A stretch of DNA of 25,889 nucleotides from HGM12713 sp045593725 (GCA_045593725.1 JAZNXE010000035.1:1-25889), one strand, 5' to 3'; shown: positions 1 through 7,130, counted from the stretch's first letter. Notes: generated by a model from the sequence alone, not told the origin. Program-made: numbers and translations.

Positions 1-48
1 TCAGTCAGCTTCGCTGACAGCTCCCTTTACACAAGGGAGCCTTTGGCA
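1..48. repeat. Two-hairpin interspersed repeat, left-truncated
   Basis: Two short hairpins lie in tandem. GTCAGC (4-9) pairs with GCTGAC (13-18) around TTC. GCTCCCTT (20-27) pairs with AAGGGAGC (33-40) around five bases. CTTTGGCA follows. I recall this combination as a high-copy intergenic repeat in Ruminococcaceae genomes, but no second copy exists in this window, so the repeat call rests on recognition. The window edge may cut it. AGTCAGC at 3-9 could alternatively pair with GCTGACT at 63-69, which is followed by a run of T (69-74), so the block may also end transcription coming from the left. Confidence 0.5.
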
Positions 49-104
49 CGAGAACATTATGCGCTGACTTTTTTGCTTTCTGCTCGTCGGCAAAGCCTAC
101 ATGG

Positions 105-129
105 AACCCCGCCACTATGGCGGGGTTTT
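105..129 (+). terminator. Rho-independent terminator-like hairpin
   Basis: AACCCCGCC (105-113) pairs perfectly with GGCGGGGTT (119-127) around a five-base loop, and TT follows. The T-tract is on the plus strand, so it would best stop transcription entering from the left of the window. It could also back up the neighbouring hairpin for minus-strand transcripts. No gene in the window reads into it from the plus side. Confidence 0.55.
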
Positions 130-140
130 CGTGATACAAT

Positions 141-174
141 AAGAACTCGTTACTGAACAGTAACGAGTTCTTTT
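141..174. terminator. Bidirectional terminator after the peptide-binding lipoprotein
   Basis: A 15-base-pair perfect stem (141-155 with 158-172) with a minimal loop sits 9 bases beyond the stop of the minus-strand lipoprotein gene. The U-tract is short on both strands (TTTT on plus, TTCTT then ATTG on minus). It is the natural 3' end of the lipoprotein mRNA. Confidence 0.6.
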
Positions 175-182
175 AAGTTTAT

Positions 183-1997
183 TTATTTTTTTTCGTCCTC
201 GGGAATGTGGTCCTCGTAATTTTTAAGCTTAGCGTTCTCAAAAATAGGAGTCTGATAGTAACTGAAATCTACCTTTGAAAGCTCCTTGCTCTTGAGCGTT
301 ACAGACTTATTAAATACGATAGGCATTATGGGCATATCGGACATAAGAATATCTTCTGCCTCGTGGAGAATTACAGCGCGCTTCTTTAGATCCTTTTCGG
401 CGTGTGCTGCTACTATCTTATCGTCATAAGCCTTGTTATTGTATCCGCTGGCGTGGATTGCTACGTTGAATTCTGTGGAGTTGGGGAGTACGCTTGCGCC
501 GCCCGTGTATCCCTTAGCAAAGGGAGCGAGCACAGAGAATGCATCTACGGAAAGAGCGGTATAATCAATAGCGGCTACCTCATATTTACCGGCATACAGG
601 TTTTCCATAAAAATATCGTCCTTGACACCGGAGATGACAGCGCCGGTACTAACAACAGTATCCTTGTTGTCAACAGCATCTATTGCATTGACCGTAACAT
701 TAAATCCAAGGCTACACCAAGCCTTCTGAACCTCTTGGGCTATCTTCATATGTACGTCATCATATGCAGCTACGGAAATAGCGAAGCTATAATTGCTTGC
801 TACGATACCTGCGTCGGAAAGCTTCTTACTTGCAGCTTGGAGGTTTGCCGAAAGCGCTAAGCCCTCGGAATCCTTCTCTCTGAAGGTATCCTTGTGAGAC
901 GTGGAGTCAAAAACTCCGTTTGGAACAAGACCGTTTGCCGCTTCCGCGAATACCACGGCGTTGGCAATAGCAGTTCTGTCTATTGCAAGGGAAAGCGCGT
1001 TGCGAACCTCTTTGTTAGCAAAGAGCTTTTCGCCATTAATTACAGCGTTTTCGTTGAAGAGATAAGAATGAGTGCTGAGGGCGTCGTTAATTTCTGCCTT
1101 CATTTCCTTTTTCCAATCCTCAAGAGTGTACTTTGAACGGATAGAAAGTGGGATATCACCTATGAAAAATAACTCGCCGTTGTTGTAAGCGTTCAAGATA
1201 TCCTCATCGGTCATAGTATAATCAATTATAAGACGATAAGGCTTTACAGATTTATCGACCTTATCATTCATAAAGTCTCTGCGGTAGTAAGCGTTTCTTT
1301 CGAGGGTTATTCCCGCGTTATCGGGGTCATAGGATATGTTTCTCAGACGGAAAGGACCGCTTGAAACCATAGCGGTAGCACTCTTTGCCCAGTCATACTC
1401 AACTTTTGTACGGGTAAGTATGTCAGAACGGAGAGGTACTAAAGCATAGCTTGCCAGATTGCGGATAAAGTTGTCGTAGTCAACGCCTTCCTCAAAGGTT
1501 ATTCTTATTTCTGATTCGTTAAGAGGCTCAATTCCTACGTCGTCAATAGAAGGTACTTGCCCCTCCTTGCAGGCTTTCGCGTTCTTTACATCGTAAAGAA
1601 GAACGGCGGCATCAAAGGACTTTGACGAGTCAAGAATGCGCTGCCAAGCAAAAACTACATCGTTTGCCGAAAGAGCAACGCCGTCTGACCAGCAGGCGTC
1701 ATCACGAAGCTTAAGAAGCATAGTGTTTTCTTTTTTGTCAATTTTGTAGCTTTTAACAAGTGATTTTTCAACCTTTCCATTATCGTTGATAACGAAGAGA
1801 TTGTCGTATAAAAGGCTTACAATCCTGAGCGCCGATTCGTTGTCATAAGCATATGCAGGATCAAAGTTGTATATTGGGTCTGTGAGATACATTTTTACGT
1901 ATGCACCCATATCCTTGTCATTCTTATTCTCGCTGCAGCCTACAAATGCGAAGAGAAGCATTAAAAGGCAGAGTAAAAGCGATATATACCTTTTCAT
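183..1997 (-). CDS. Oligopeptide ABC transporter substrate-binding lipoprotein (family 5)
   Basis: This 604-residue extracytoplasmic binding protein would capture peptides outside the cell and deliver them to an ABC permease. Residues 1-20 form a lipoprotein signal: a basic start, a leucine-rich core, and the lipobox FVGC with Cys21 as the lipidated residue. The SBP family-5 signature is clear around residues 100-118 (WSDG, then an A-N-D-V-V-F stretch), where the family usually has a W-sDG-tpltA-DV pattern. The protein is somewhat longer than a typical OppA (about 540 residues). The start is supported by AGGAGG at 2011-2016, 13 bases upstream, which is rather far. A good promoter lies at 2063-2091. 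No permease or ATPase genes adjoin it, so it is an orphan binding protein, possibly sharing a permease encoded elsewhere. The ligand cannot be read from the sequence. Confidence 0.88.
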   Translation of the reverse strand: MKRYISLLLCLLMLLFAFVGCSENKNDKDMGAYVKMYLTDPIYNFDPAYAYDNESALRIVSLLYDNLFVINDNGKVEKSLVKSYKIDKKENTMLLKLRDDACWSDGVALSANDVVFAWQRILDSSKSFDAAVLLYDVKNAKACKEGQVPSIDDVGIEPLNESEIRITFEEGVDYDNFIRNLASYALVPLRSDILTRTKVEYDWAKSATAMVSSGPFRLRNISYDPDNAGITLERNAYYRRDFMNDKVDKSVKPYRLIIDYTMTDEDILNAYNNGELFFIGDIPLSIRSKYTLEDWKKEMKAEINDALSTHSYLFNENAVINGEKLFANKEVRNALSLAIDRTAIANAVVFAEAANGLVPNGVFDSTSHKDTFREKDSEGLALSANLQAASKKLSDAGIVASNYSFAISVAAYDDVHMKIAQEVQKAWCSLGFNVTVNAIDAVDNKDTVVSTGAVISGVKDDIFMENLYAGKYEVAAIDYTALSVDAFSVLAPFAKGYTGGASVLPNSTEFNVAIHASGYNNKAYDDKIVAAHAEKDLKKRAVILHEAEDILMSDMPIMPIVFNKSVTLKSKELSKVDFSYYQTPIFENAKLKNYEDHIPEDEKK

Positions 1998-2033
1998 AAC
2001 TATGTATTAACCTCCTGGTTATTAGAACTTATG

Positions 2034-2049
2034 TACCGCAAAAACGGTA
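2034..2049. promoter_or_regulatory. Short inverted repeat in lipoprotein leader
   Basis: TACCG (2034-2038) and CGGTA (2045-2049) are perfect inverted arms with a six-base spacer, just downstream of the predicted start of the lipoprotein transcript (about 2056). The site could be an operator or a small leader hairpin. Five-base arms are weak evidence. Its six-base spacer matches the operator-like repeat at 2265-2284, but the arms differ. Confidence 0.25.
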
Positions 2050-2062
2050 ATATACACAATAT

Positions 2063-2091
2063 ATTATAACATTCTTTCTTCATAAAATCAA
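2063..2091 (-). promoter_or_regulatory. Sigma-A promoter of the peptide-binding lipoprotein
   Basis: Read on the minus strand, TTGATT (2086-2091) and TATAAT (2063-2068) are 17 bases apart. This predicts transcription starting near 2056 and a leader of about 60 bases. The rest of the 1998-2296 divergent region is AT-rich. It holds an imperfect inverted repeat centred on 2143-2148 (CAAG/CTTG arms) and nothing else I can support. Confidence 0.7.
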
Positions 2092-2236
2092 TGAAAAAAG
2101 GCAGAAGATTTTAAGTTTTGGCTATTTGCACAATATATCAAGTAAAACCTTGTATATTTTACCGATAATGCTATTTTGAGGGATAATAAAATTCTCGAAA
2201 AAGTAATCCAAAAAAGAAAAATATTTTAAAAAACTA

Positions 2237-2265
2237 TTTACATATAGGAAAAAATATGATATAAT
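2237..2265 (+). promoter_or_regulatory. Sigma-A promoter of the S24 repressor
   Basis: TTTACA (2237-2242) and TATAAT (2260-2265) are separated by 17 bases, and a TG just before the -10 box gives an extended -10 element. Transcription is predicted to begin near 2272, inside the inverted repeat at 2265-2284, so the leader is only about 25 bases long. Confidence 0.75.
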
Positions 2266-2284
2266 TATTCCAGAAACGGAATAA
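2265..2284. promoter_or_regulatory. Candidate autoregulatory operator
   Basis: TTATTCC (2265-2271) and GGAATAA (2278-2284) are perfect seven-base inverted arms around a six-base spacer. They start at the last base of the -10 box and run to the ribosome site (AAGGAG, 2283-2288). A dimeric HTH repressor bound here would block its own transcription. This arrangement is typical of LexA/CI-type autoregulation, so the adjacent gene product is the obvious binder. That assignment is inference. Confidence 0.55.
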
Positions 2285-2296
2285 GGAGCGGCAATT

Positions 2297-3106
2297 ATGG
2301 ATTATATAGCAAGAATTAAAAAAATAAAGAGCGAAAGAAAGATAACCAACGAAAGACTTGCGGAGATTACGGGAATTCCCCTTGGAACTCTTAGCAAGAT
2401 AATGGCTGGTATCAGCGACTCTCCCAAGCTTTCAAATATGGTTCTTATTGCGTCCGCTTTGGGCTGCTCATTGGATTATATTGTGAGCGGAACACCTGAA
2501 AACACTAATAATTACACACTCTCCGCTGAAGAAATAGCTTTTCTTGAGGATTACCGTCAGCTTGATATGTACGGAAAAGAGTTGTTGGCTGTGGTGGCGC
2601 AAAAGGAGCTTGAACGAGTGGGCGTGATTGCTGAAAAGCCCTCCGAAAATAGAAAAGATGCTCATAAACAGAACGGAAAGAGTGCTACCATACTTCACAT
2701 GCCTTCTTCGCCCAAGGTGACGACTTCGGACTTCTCGCGTAAAAAGGTTCTTCTTTATGACCTGCCCGTATCTGCGGGTCCCGGTGTATATCTTGACGAT
2801 TCAAGAGCTGAGGAGATAAGTATTCCAAATAACGATAAGACCGCTTTTACCGATTTTGCTCTGCGAATCAGCGGAAACAGTATGGAGCCAAAATATCACG
2901 ACGGTGATATACTTTTAGTGGAATATACCGATAGTGTGGAAATTGGAGAATTGGGTATATTTGTTCTTGATGGAAACGGATATTTCAAAAAATACGGAGG
3001 CGACCGTCTTATCTCGCTTAATTCCGAATACGGAGATATTCTGCTTCACGACTACGTGGAAACTGTATGCTGTGGCAGAGTTGTCGGAAAGCTTAAAAGA
3101 AAATAA
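2297..3106 (+). CDS. XRE-family HTH repressor with S24 peptidase domain (LexA/CI-like)
   Basis: This 269-residue regulator has an N-terminal XRE helix-turn-helix (about residues 4-62), a polar linker (about 110-150) and a C-terminal LexA/CI-type S24 domain (about 151-265). The family's self-cleavage parts are visible: an Ala160-Gly161 bond in the VSAGPG segment, the nucleophile Ser195 in SGNSMEP, and a lysine at 231 or 232 placed like the general-base Lys of LexA. By family analogy, stress-activated RecA would trigger Ala-Gly cleavage and derepress target genes. It is a phage-type XRE-S24 protein rather than canonical LexA, which has a different winged HTH. There are no phage genes around it, so it probably acts as a chromosomal stress regulator or is a domesticated repressor. 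The start follows AAGGAG at 2283-2288, and the transcript ends at the hairpin at 3113. Confidence 0.85.
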   Translation: MDYIARIKKIKSERKITNERLAEITGIPLGTLSKIMAGISDSPKLSNMVLIASALGCSLDYIVSGTPENTNNYTLSAEEIAFLEDYRQLDMYGKELLAVVAQKELERVGVIAEKPSENRKDAHKQNGKSATILHMPSSPKVTTSDFSRKKVLLYDLPVSAGPGVYLDDSRAEEISIPNNDKTAFTDFALRISGNSMEPKYHDGDILLVEYTDSVEIGELGIFVLDGNGYFKKYGGDRLISLNSEYGDILLHDYVETVCCGRVVGKLKRK

Positions 3107-3112
3107 TAGCCT

Positions 3113-3145
3113 AAAATACACACCGATTGCTCGGTGTGTATTTTG
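3113..3145 (+). terminator. Terminator of the S24 repressor
   Basis: A 14-base-pair perfect stem (3113-3126 with 3131-3144, loop TTGC) begins seven bases after the stop codon. The stem ends in TTTT and further T-rich sequence follows, so it is a strong intrinsic terminator separating this gene from the glycosyltransferase. Confidence 0.85.
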
Positions 3146-3170
3146 TTTCCTTTTTAGGGTAAAATATTAA
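3138..3170 (+). promoter_or_regulatory. Shared promoter-like motif upstream of the glycosyltransferase
   Basis: TTTTTAGGGTAAAATATTAA at 3151-3170 matches 14221-14240, upstream of the penicillin-binding protein, at 18 of 20 positions, and the ten bases before it match at 7 of 10. It lies at a similar distance from each start codon. No good sigma-A -35 box is present. GGGTAAAATA fits the sigma-F/sigma-B type -10 pattern (GGnnAnAnTR). It overlaps the 3' arm of the preceding terminator, and AAAGGAG at 3171-3177 is the ribosome site. Confidence 0.4.
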
Positions 3171-3184
3171 AAAGGAGCAGGTGT

Positions 3185-4315
3185 ATGAAGATAAAAGTAG
3201 TAGAGGCAATAAGTGATACAAATATAGGCGGAGCAGGGGTGCTTCTTGTCAACCGACTTAAGCATACGGACAGAAGTGTGTTTGATACAACCGTAGTGTT
3301 ACCAAAGGGAAGCCGACTTGAGGAACGCTTTAAAGATATGGGAGTTAGAGTAATTGCCATTAACGGATGCTTTGATAAATCGTGGGATATGCGTGGCTTT
3401 GAGGCGTATAAAATGATATTTTCAAGGCTTTCCCCCCATATAGTAAATTCTCACGGTTGTCTGGCGGCGAGAGTCGCGGCAAAAAGCTCGGGCGTTGCGG
3501 TAAAGCTTTATACCCGACATTGTGTGTTTCCTGTAAGCAAAGCATACGAAAACAGGGCGGTAAGACTGGCAATGAGGAGCGCTGCTAAATATTTGAACGA
3601 CGGTGTAATAGCGGTAGCTCATTCGGCGAAAGAAAACCTTGTAAAAATGGGGATAGACCCTCAAATGATACACGTTATTATAAACGGAGCAGAGCCATTG
3701 CGGCGGATATCCGAGGAGGAGAAAATTGCTTTAAGAAGGAGATATGGCATACACACGGACGACCGAGTAATTACTATTTGCGCAAGGCTTGAGGAGTGCA
3801 AGGACCACAGATGCTTTTTGCGCGCGGCAAAAATCTTATGCCATAAGAGTGAAAAATACAAATTTTTTGTGTTGGGGGAGGGCAGCCTGAGAAAAGAGCT
3901 TGAAGAACTTAGTAAAGGACTTGGAATTGAAAAGAAAGTTTTTTTCTTGGGGTTTGTTAAGGACGTTTCTCCTTTTATGAATATAACAGACGTTAATGTT
4001 AACTGCTCCATAGGTACGGAAACGTCATCTCTTGCATTGTCGGAGGGCATGAGTATTGGAATTCCTTCGGTGGTCAGCGATTACGGTGGAAATACCTATA
4101 TGGTAAGGGATAACGTAAACGGATATATTTACAGAGCGGGGGATTATAAACACCTTGCGCAGAAGATAGAGGCTATATTCGATTCGGGTGAATACTTGCG
4201 TATGTCGGAGGCAAGTGAATTGAGATATAAATTCGAGCTTAACGCACAAGCTATGGCAAAGAAAACTCAGGATTTATATTTATGCATGTTAAAAAAGAAA
4301 AGACCGAGGCTTTAA
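3185..4315 (+). CDS. GT4-family glycosyltransferase (GT-B fold)
   Basis: This 376-residue cytoplasmic or membrane-associated enzyme would transfer a sugar from a nucleotide donor to an acceptor, probably a cell-surface glycan or lipid. The N-terminal Rossmann half carries the glycine-rich IGGAG loop (residues 14-18). The C-terminal half starts near residue 194 (VITICARL) and has the GT4 donor-site E-x7-E motif at Glu279 and Glu287, followed by GIPSVVSDYGG (about 292-302). The length is normal for the family. Donor and acceptor cannot be told from the sequence. The start at 3185 has AAAGGAG 7 bases upstream. The gene stands alone, with a terminator before it and a convergent gene after it. The promoter-like block it shares with the PBP gene suggests a common expression programme. 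Confidence 0.85.
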   Translation: MKIKVVEAISDTNIGGAGVLLVNRLKHTDRSVFDTTVVLPKGSRLEERFKDMGVRVIAINGCFDKSWDMRGFEAYKMIFSRLSPHIVNSHGCLAARVAAKSSGVAVKLYTRHCVFPVSKAYENRAVRLAMRSAAKYLNDGVIAVAHSAKENLVKMGIDPQMIHVIINGAEPLRRISEEEKIALRRRYGIHTDDRVITICARLEECKDHRCFLRAAKILCHKSEKYKFFVLGEGSLRKELEELSKGLGIEKKVFFLGFVKDVSPFMNITDVNVNCSIGTETSSLALSEGMSIGIPSVVSDYGGNTYMVRDNVNGYIYRAGDYKHLAQKIEAIFDSGEYLRMSEASELRYKFELNAQAMAKKTQDLYLCMLKKKRPRL

Positions 4316-4331
4316 ATTAAGCTTCGGTCTT
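4292..4331 (-). terminator. Terminator spanning the ends of two convergent genes
   Basis: AAGACCGAGGCTT (4300-4312) and AAGCTTCGGTCTT (4319-4331) form a 13-base-pair stem with one G-T wobble. The six-base loop holds the stop region of both genes. On the minus strand the stem is followed by TTCTTTTTT, an excellent U-tract lying inside the glycosyltransferase's last codons. On the plus strand the T-tract is poor (ACTTACTTT). It therefore mainly terminates the minus-strand gene and probably also stops the plus-strand transcript. Confidence 0.75.
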
Positions 4332-4781
4332 ACTTACTTTCTCCAGTAATGCTTCAATATGTAGCTTTATTTTTTTTGCGCCGTTCAGCAAGGAGGATAT
4401 CGATACTTTTTGCTGTGTGAGCATACGTTCGGTTTCCTTTTTGTAATCCCCAAGGGCAGATTCTAAGAGCAGATAGCTCTCAAAAATATCCTTAAGGCTG
4501 TCAGCCGATAAACTGTCCATATCCCTATCTGCGCTTATAAGCAGGGAAGATATTTTTGCTATGTAAATGCTTATTTCTCCTATTTGGTCGGTGGTATTTA
4601 AAATGAATTTTCGGTACTCATTTTTATATAAATTATTCCTAACCTTTTCCGAGGAAAAGGTATAAAAATCCTTCACCTCAAAGATTTGTACGTAGGTATC
4701 AACCAATGAGATAAAATCAATAAGTTTACTTGATAGCTGCGAGCAGATCCGCCTTTTTTGTGTATCGATAAAATTATCCAT
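4317..4781 (-). CDS. Uncharacterised small helical protein
   Basis: This 154-residue protein belongs to no family I recognise. It is rich in Leu, Ile, Ser and Lys, has no signal peptide or membrane segment, and reads as a run of amphipathic helices with coiled-coil character (notably the last 60 residues). Its composition is chaperone- or adaptor-like. The ATG at 4781 is chosen because AGGGAG (minus strand of 4785-4790) precedes it closely. A TTG six codons upstream would overlap that ribosome site and sits in the U-tract of the preceding terminator. It follows khpA on the same strand but is separated by a terminator at 4791-4822 and has no clear promoter of its own, so it may depend on readthrough. 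Its stop lies within the hairpin shared with the convergent glycosyltransferase. Confidence 0.65.
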   Translation of the reverse strand: MDNFIDTQKRRICSQLSSKLIDFISLVDTYVQIFEVKDFYTFSSEKVRNNLYKNEYRKFILNTTDQIGEISIYIAKISSLLISADRDMDSLSADSLKDIFESYLLLESALGDYKKETERMLTQQKVSISSLLNGAKKIKLHIEALLEKVSKTEA

Positions 4782-4790
4782 AATCTCCCT

Positions 4791-4822
4791 CAAAAGCAAA
4801 AGGGAACCGTTAGATACGGTTC
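4791..4822 (-). terminator. Terminator of the ylxM-ffh-rpsP-khpA operon
   Basis: On the minus strand, GAACCGT (4816-4822) pairs with ACGGTTC (4804-4810) around a five-base loop, and CCCTTTTGCTTTT follows. It begins about 24 bases after the khpA stop. A 12-base palindrome, GCAGTTAACTGC (4834-4845), sits between the stop and the hairpin. The stem is only seven pairs, so partial readthrough into the downstream gene is plausible. Confidence 0.65.
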
Positions 4823-4845
4823 ACCTCTTGTGCGCAGTTAACTGC

Positions 4846-5082
4846 TTATCTGATCTCAACATTGACATCCATGCCGTCAGCAATCGCAGCAGCTCTCATT
4901 ACAGTGCGAATAGCCTTAGCAATTTTGCCGTGTTTGCCGATGACCATACCCATATCGTCTTCTGCAACGTTTAAAACCAAGTTTATCTTCTTACCCTCGA
5001 CGGTCTCGCTAACGACGACCTCTTCGGGAGAATCAACGATGGCTTTCGCAATGTTGCTTAAGGTTTCCTTTAAATTCGTCAT
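4846..5082 (-). CDS. khpA: KH-domain RNA-binding protein KhpA (YlqC)
   Basis: This 78-residue protein is a single type II KH domain that binds RNA. In Firmicutes, KhpA works with KhpB/Jag in post-transcriptional control linked to cell division and envelope growth. The diagnostic GXXG loop is Gly49-Lys50-His51-Gly52, preceded by the MGMVIG strand and followed by the AIRTVMRAAA helix, matching KhpA closely in length and sequence. It lies 19 bases after rpsP, as in the conserved ffh-rpsP-khpA arrangement. GAAGGTG upstream of the ATG is a moderate ribosome site. Nearly all relatives continue with rimM and trmD; here a terminator follows instead. Confidence 0.93.
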   Translation of the reverse strand: MTNLKETLSNIAKAIVDSPEEVVVSETVEGKKINLVLNVAEDDMGMVIGKHGKIAKAIRTVMRAAAIADGMDVNVEIR

Positions 5083-5101
5083 CAGGTGTCACCTTCAAAA
5101 A

Positions 5102-5341
5102 TTAGTCAACGATGTTGGATTTCTTGAGAAGAGCGCGAACCGTATCAGTGGGCTGAGCGCCATTCTTGAGCCAAGTCTGAGCCTTTTCGGCGTTGATCTT
5201 CACCTCATCTGTGCGGGGATTGAAGAAGCCGATTTCCTCGATGAAACGACCGTCTCTGGGTGAGCGGCTGTCAGCAACTACAACGCGGTATGTGGGAGCC
5301 TTCTTAGCGCCTGTTCTTGTAAGTCTCATTTTTACTGCCAT
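5102..5341 (-). CDS. rpsP: 30S ribosomal protein S16
   Basis: This 79-residue S16 binds 16S rRNA and assists assembly of the 30S subunit. The N-terminal strand (AVKMRLTRTGAKKAPTYRVV) and the SPRDGRFIEEIGFFNP segment are textbook S16. The length is normal. GGAGG (minus strand of 5351-5355) lies nine bases before the ATG. The gene sits between ffh (59-base gap) and khpA (19-base gap) and is probably co-transcribed with them from the promoter upstream of ylxM. Confidence 0.97.
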   Translation of the reverse strand: MAVKMRLTRTGAKKAPTYRVVVADSRSPRDGRFIEEIGFFNPRTDEVKINAEKAQTWLKNGAQPTDTVRALLKKSNIVD

Positions 5342-5400
5342 TTTTAGTGTCCTCCAAAATAAAATTGTGTTTAATATATAAAAATCCGTAAATAGCTTAT

Positions 5401-6738
5401 TTAAAACGGAATTTTCATCTTTTTTCTTCCAAACCTTGCCATCTGCTTAGGGTTGGAAAACTGCTTCATTAAAGCTCTTGTCTGCTCAAATTGCTTCAGG
5501 AGCTTATTTACCTCCTCAACGGTAGTACCGCTGCCTTGAGCTATGCGCTTTTTCCTGGATGCGTTAAGGATATCTGGCTTTTCACGCTCTCTTTTTGTCA
5601 TAGACTTGATTATTGCCTCGTTTCTTGCCAAAGCCTTTTCGTCTATTTTCGCATCCTTAAGAGCACCCGGCTTGACTCCCGGCATCATACCCATAAGCTG
5701 CTCAAGATTACCCATACCTTTTATCTGAGAAAACTGCTCAAGATAATCATCAAGAGTAAAGGTGGACTCGCGTATCTTCTTTTCCAGCTCTATTGCCTTT
5801 TTTTCGTCAAAGGCCTGTTCTGCCTTTTCTATAAGGGAAAGCACGTCGCCCATGCCGAGAATTCTTGATGCCATTCTGTCGGGGTGGAAAGGCTCTATGG
5901 CATCAAGCTTTTCGCCGATACCTATAAACTTTATAGGCTTTCCCGTTACCTGACGAACCGAGAGAGCAGCGCCGCCTCGGGTATCGCCGTCAAGCTTTGT
6001 CAGTATTACACCCGTGATATCAAGAAGCTCGTTAAAGGTCTTTGCTACGTTTACCGCATCCTGACCTATCATTGCGTCAACAGTAAGCAATATCTCGGTA
6101 GGTGATACCTTGGATTTTATATCCTGAAGCTCCTGCATCAGCTCCTCGTCAATATGCAAACGTCCCGCGGTATCTATAAATACCATATCATAGCCCTTTT
6201 GGTTAGCAAATTTCAAGCCTTCCTCGGCTATTTTCACAGGGGATACCTTATCTCCCATAGCGAAAACAGGAATGCCAAGCTTTTCGCCAACTATCTGCAA
6301 TTGCTTAATAGCTGCTGGGCGGTATATGTCGCAAGCAACCAAAAGAGGATTTTTTCCTTGCTTTTTGTAAAGACCTGCCAGCTTACCCGCGTGAGTGGTT
6401 TTACCCGCGCCCTGAAGACCTACCATCATAACCACCGTAGGCGGCTTTGAGGATATGACCAGCTTGGATTGAGAGCCGCCCATAATGTTGGTAAGCTCCT
6501 CATTTACTATTTTGACTATCTGTTGGGCGGGGAGCAGTGACTCCAGAACCTCAGTTCCGACTGCGCGCTCGGAAACGCTGTTAATAAAATCCTTAACGAC
6601 CTTAAAGTTTACGTCAGCCTCAAGGAGCGCCAGCTTTATTTCACGCATACCTGCCTTGATATCTGACTCGGTGAGCTTTCCTTTGTTTTTGAATTTACGA
6701 AAGGCGTTTTCCAGCTTTTCGCTTAAACTCTGAAACAT
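5401..6738 (-). CDS. ffh: Signal recognition particle GTPase Ffh (SRP54)
   Basis: This 445-residue protein binds SRP RNA and nascent signal sequences, and delivers ribosomes to FtsY at the membrane. The N domain occupies about residues 1-95. The GTPase G domain has the P-loop GLQGAGKT (107-114), the SRP-specific DTAGR (189-193) and TKLD (247-250) with GDTRGG after it. A methionine-rich M domain follows (about 300-445), with finger-loop segment MGNLEQLMGMMPG. All catalytic motifs are intact and the length is normal. It is preceded by ylxM with a 29-base gap carrying GAAGGTGA as ribosome site. Its RNA partner is encoded in the same window at about 23560. Confidence 0.97.
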   Translation of the reverse strand: MFQSLSEKLENAFRKFKNKGKLTESDIKAGMREIKLALLEADVNFKVVKDFINSVSERAVGTEVLESLLPAQQIVKIVNEELTNIMGGSQSKLVISSKPPTVVMMVGLQGAGKTTHAGKLAGLYKKQGKNPLLVACDIYRPAAIKQLQIVGEKLGIPVFAMGDKVSPVKIAEEGLKFANQKGYDMVFIDTAGRLHIDEELMQELQDIKSKVSPTEILLTVDAMIGQDAVNVAKTFNELLDITGVILTKLDGDTRGGAALSVRQVTGKPIKFIGIGEKLDAIEPFHPDRMASRILGMGDVLSLIEKAEQAFDEKKAIELEKKIRESTFTLDDYLEQFSQIKGMGNLEQLMGMMPGVKPGALKDAKIDEKALARNEAIIKSMTKREREKPDILNASRKKRIAQGSGTTVEEVNKLLKQFEQTRALMKQFSNPKQMARFGRKKMKIPF

Positions 6739-6767
6739 ACGTCACCTTCTTTCTTTTTATTTAGCAA

Positions 6768-7103
6768 TTAAAGCTTTACAATTCCCAGAAGTTCTGATAT
6801 TTTTTGCGACATCTCATCAGGAAGAGGGTGTCGGGTCGCAATCTCACGAAGCTTTGAAGCACAGTCCTCTACGCTCTTAAGGCGAGCGGCAAGACCAAGC
6901 TTGTTTTCATAGAATAGTAATTCTTCCTCGGATTTTTTTATAATATCTCTTACTCCCTGGCGGGAAATTCCTATTTCAGCGGCTATCTCAGCAAGAGAAA
7001 GGTCCTCGTTGTAATACATTTCCATTACCGAGCGCTTTCGCTCAGGAAGAAGCTCGCCGTAAAAATCGAGCAGATATCCAATGCTTAAATTCTTTTCAAA
7101 CAT
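6768..7103 (-). CDS. ylxM: YlxM/p13-family HTH protein
   Basis: This 111-residue protein has the sigma-70 region 4-like helix-turn-helix of the UPF0122/YlxM family (about residues 36-57, SLAEIAAEIGISRQGVRD), and the family's usual MFEKNL opening. YlxM homologues almost always precede ffh and, in streptococci, are reported to modulate SRP-pathway activity. The ATG at 7103 is chosen because AAGGG lies seven bases upstream. A TTG five codons earlier would put that ribosome site inside the gene. It heads the ylxM-ffh-rpsP-khpA operon, transcribed from a near-consensus promoter at 7152-7180. An inverted repeat over the transcription start (7131-7151) offers a possible control point. Confidence 0.92.
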   Translation of the reverse strand: MFEKNLSIGYLLDFYGELLPERKRSVMEMYYNEDLSLAEIAAEIGISRQGVRDIIKKSEEELLFYENKLGLAARLKSVEDCASKLREIATRHPLPDEMSQKISELLGIVKL

Positions 7104-7130
7104 AGCCCGACCCTTCAAAATTAAATTCGG

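Noticed and set aside
4834..4845. GCAGTTAACTGC palindrome as an operator
   Set aside because: It lies directly after a stop codon, far from any promoter, and is short enough to be chance or part of the terminator region.
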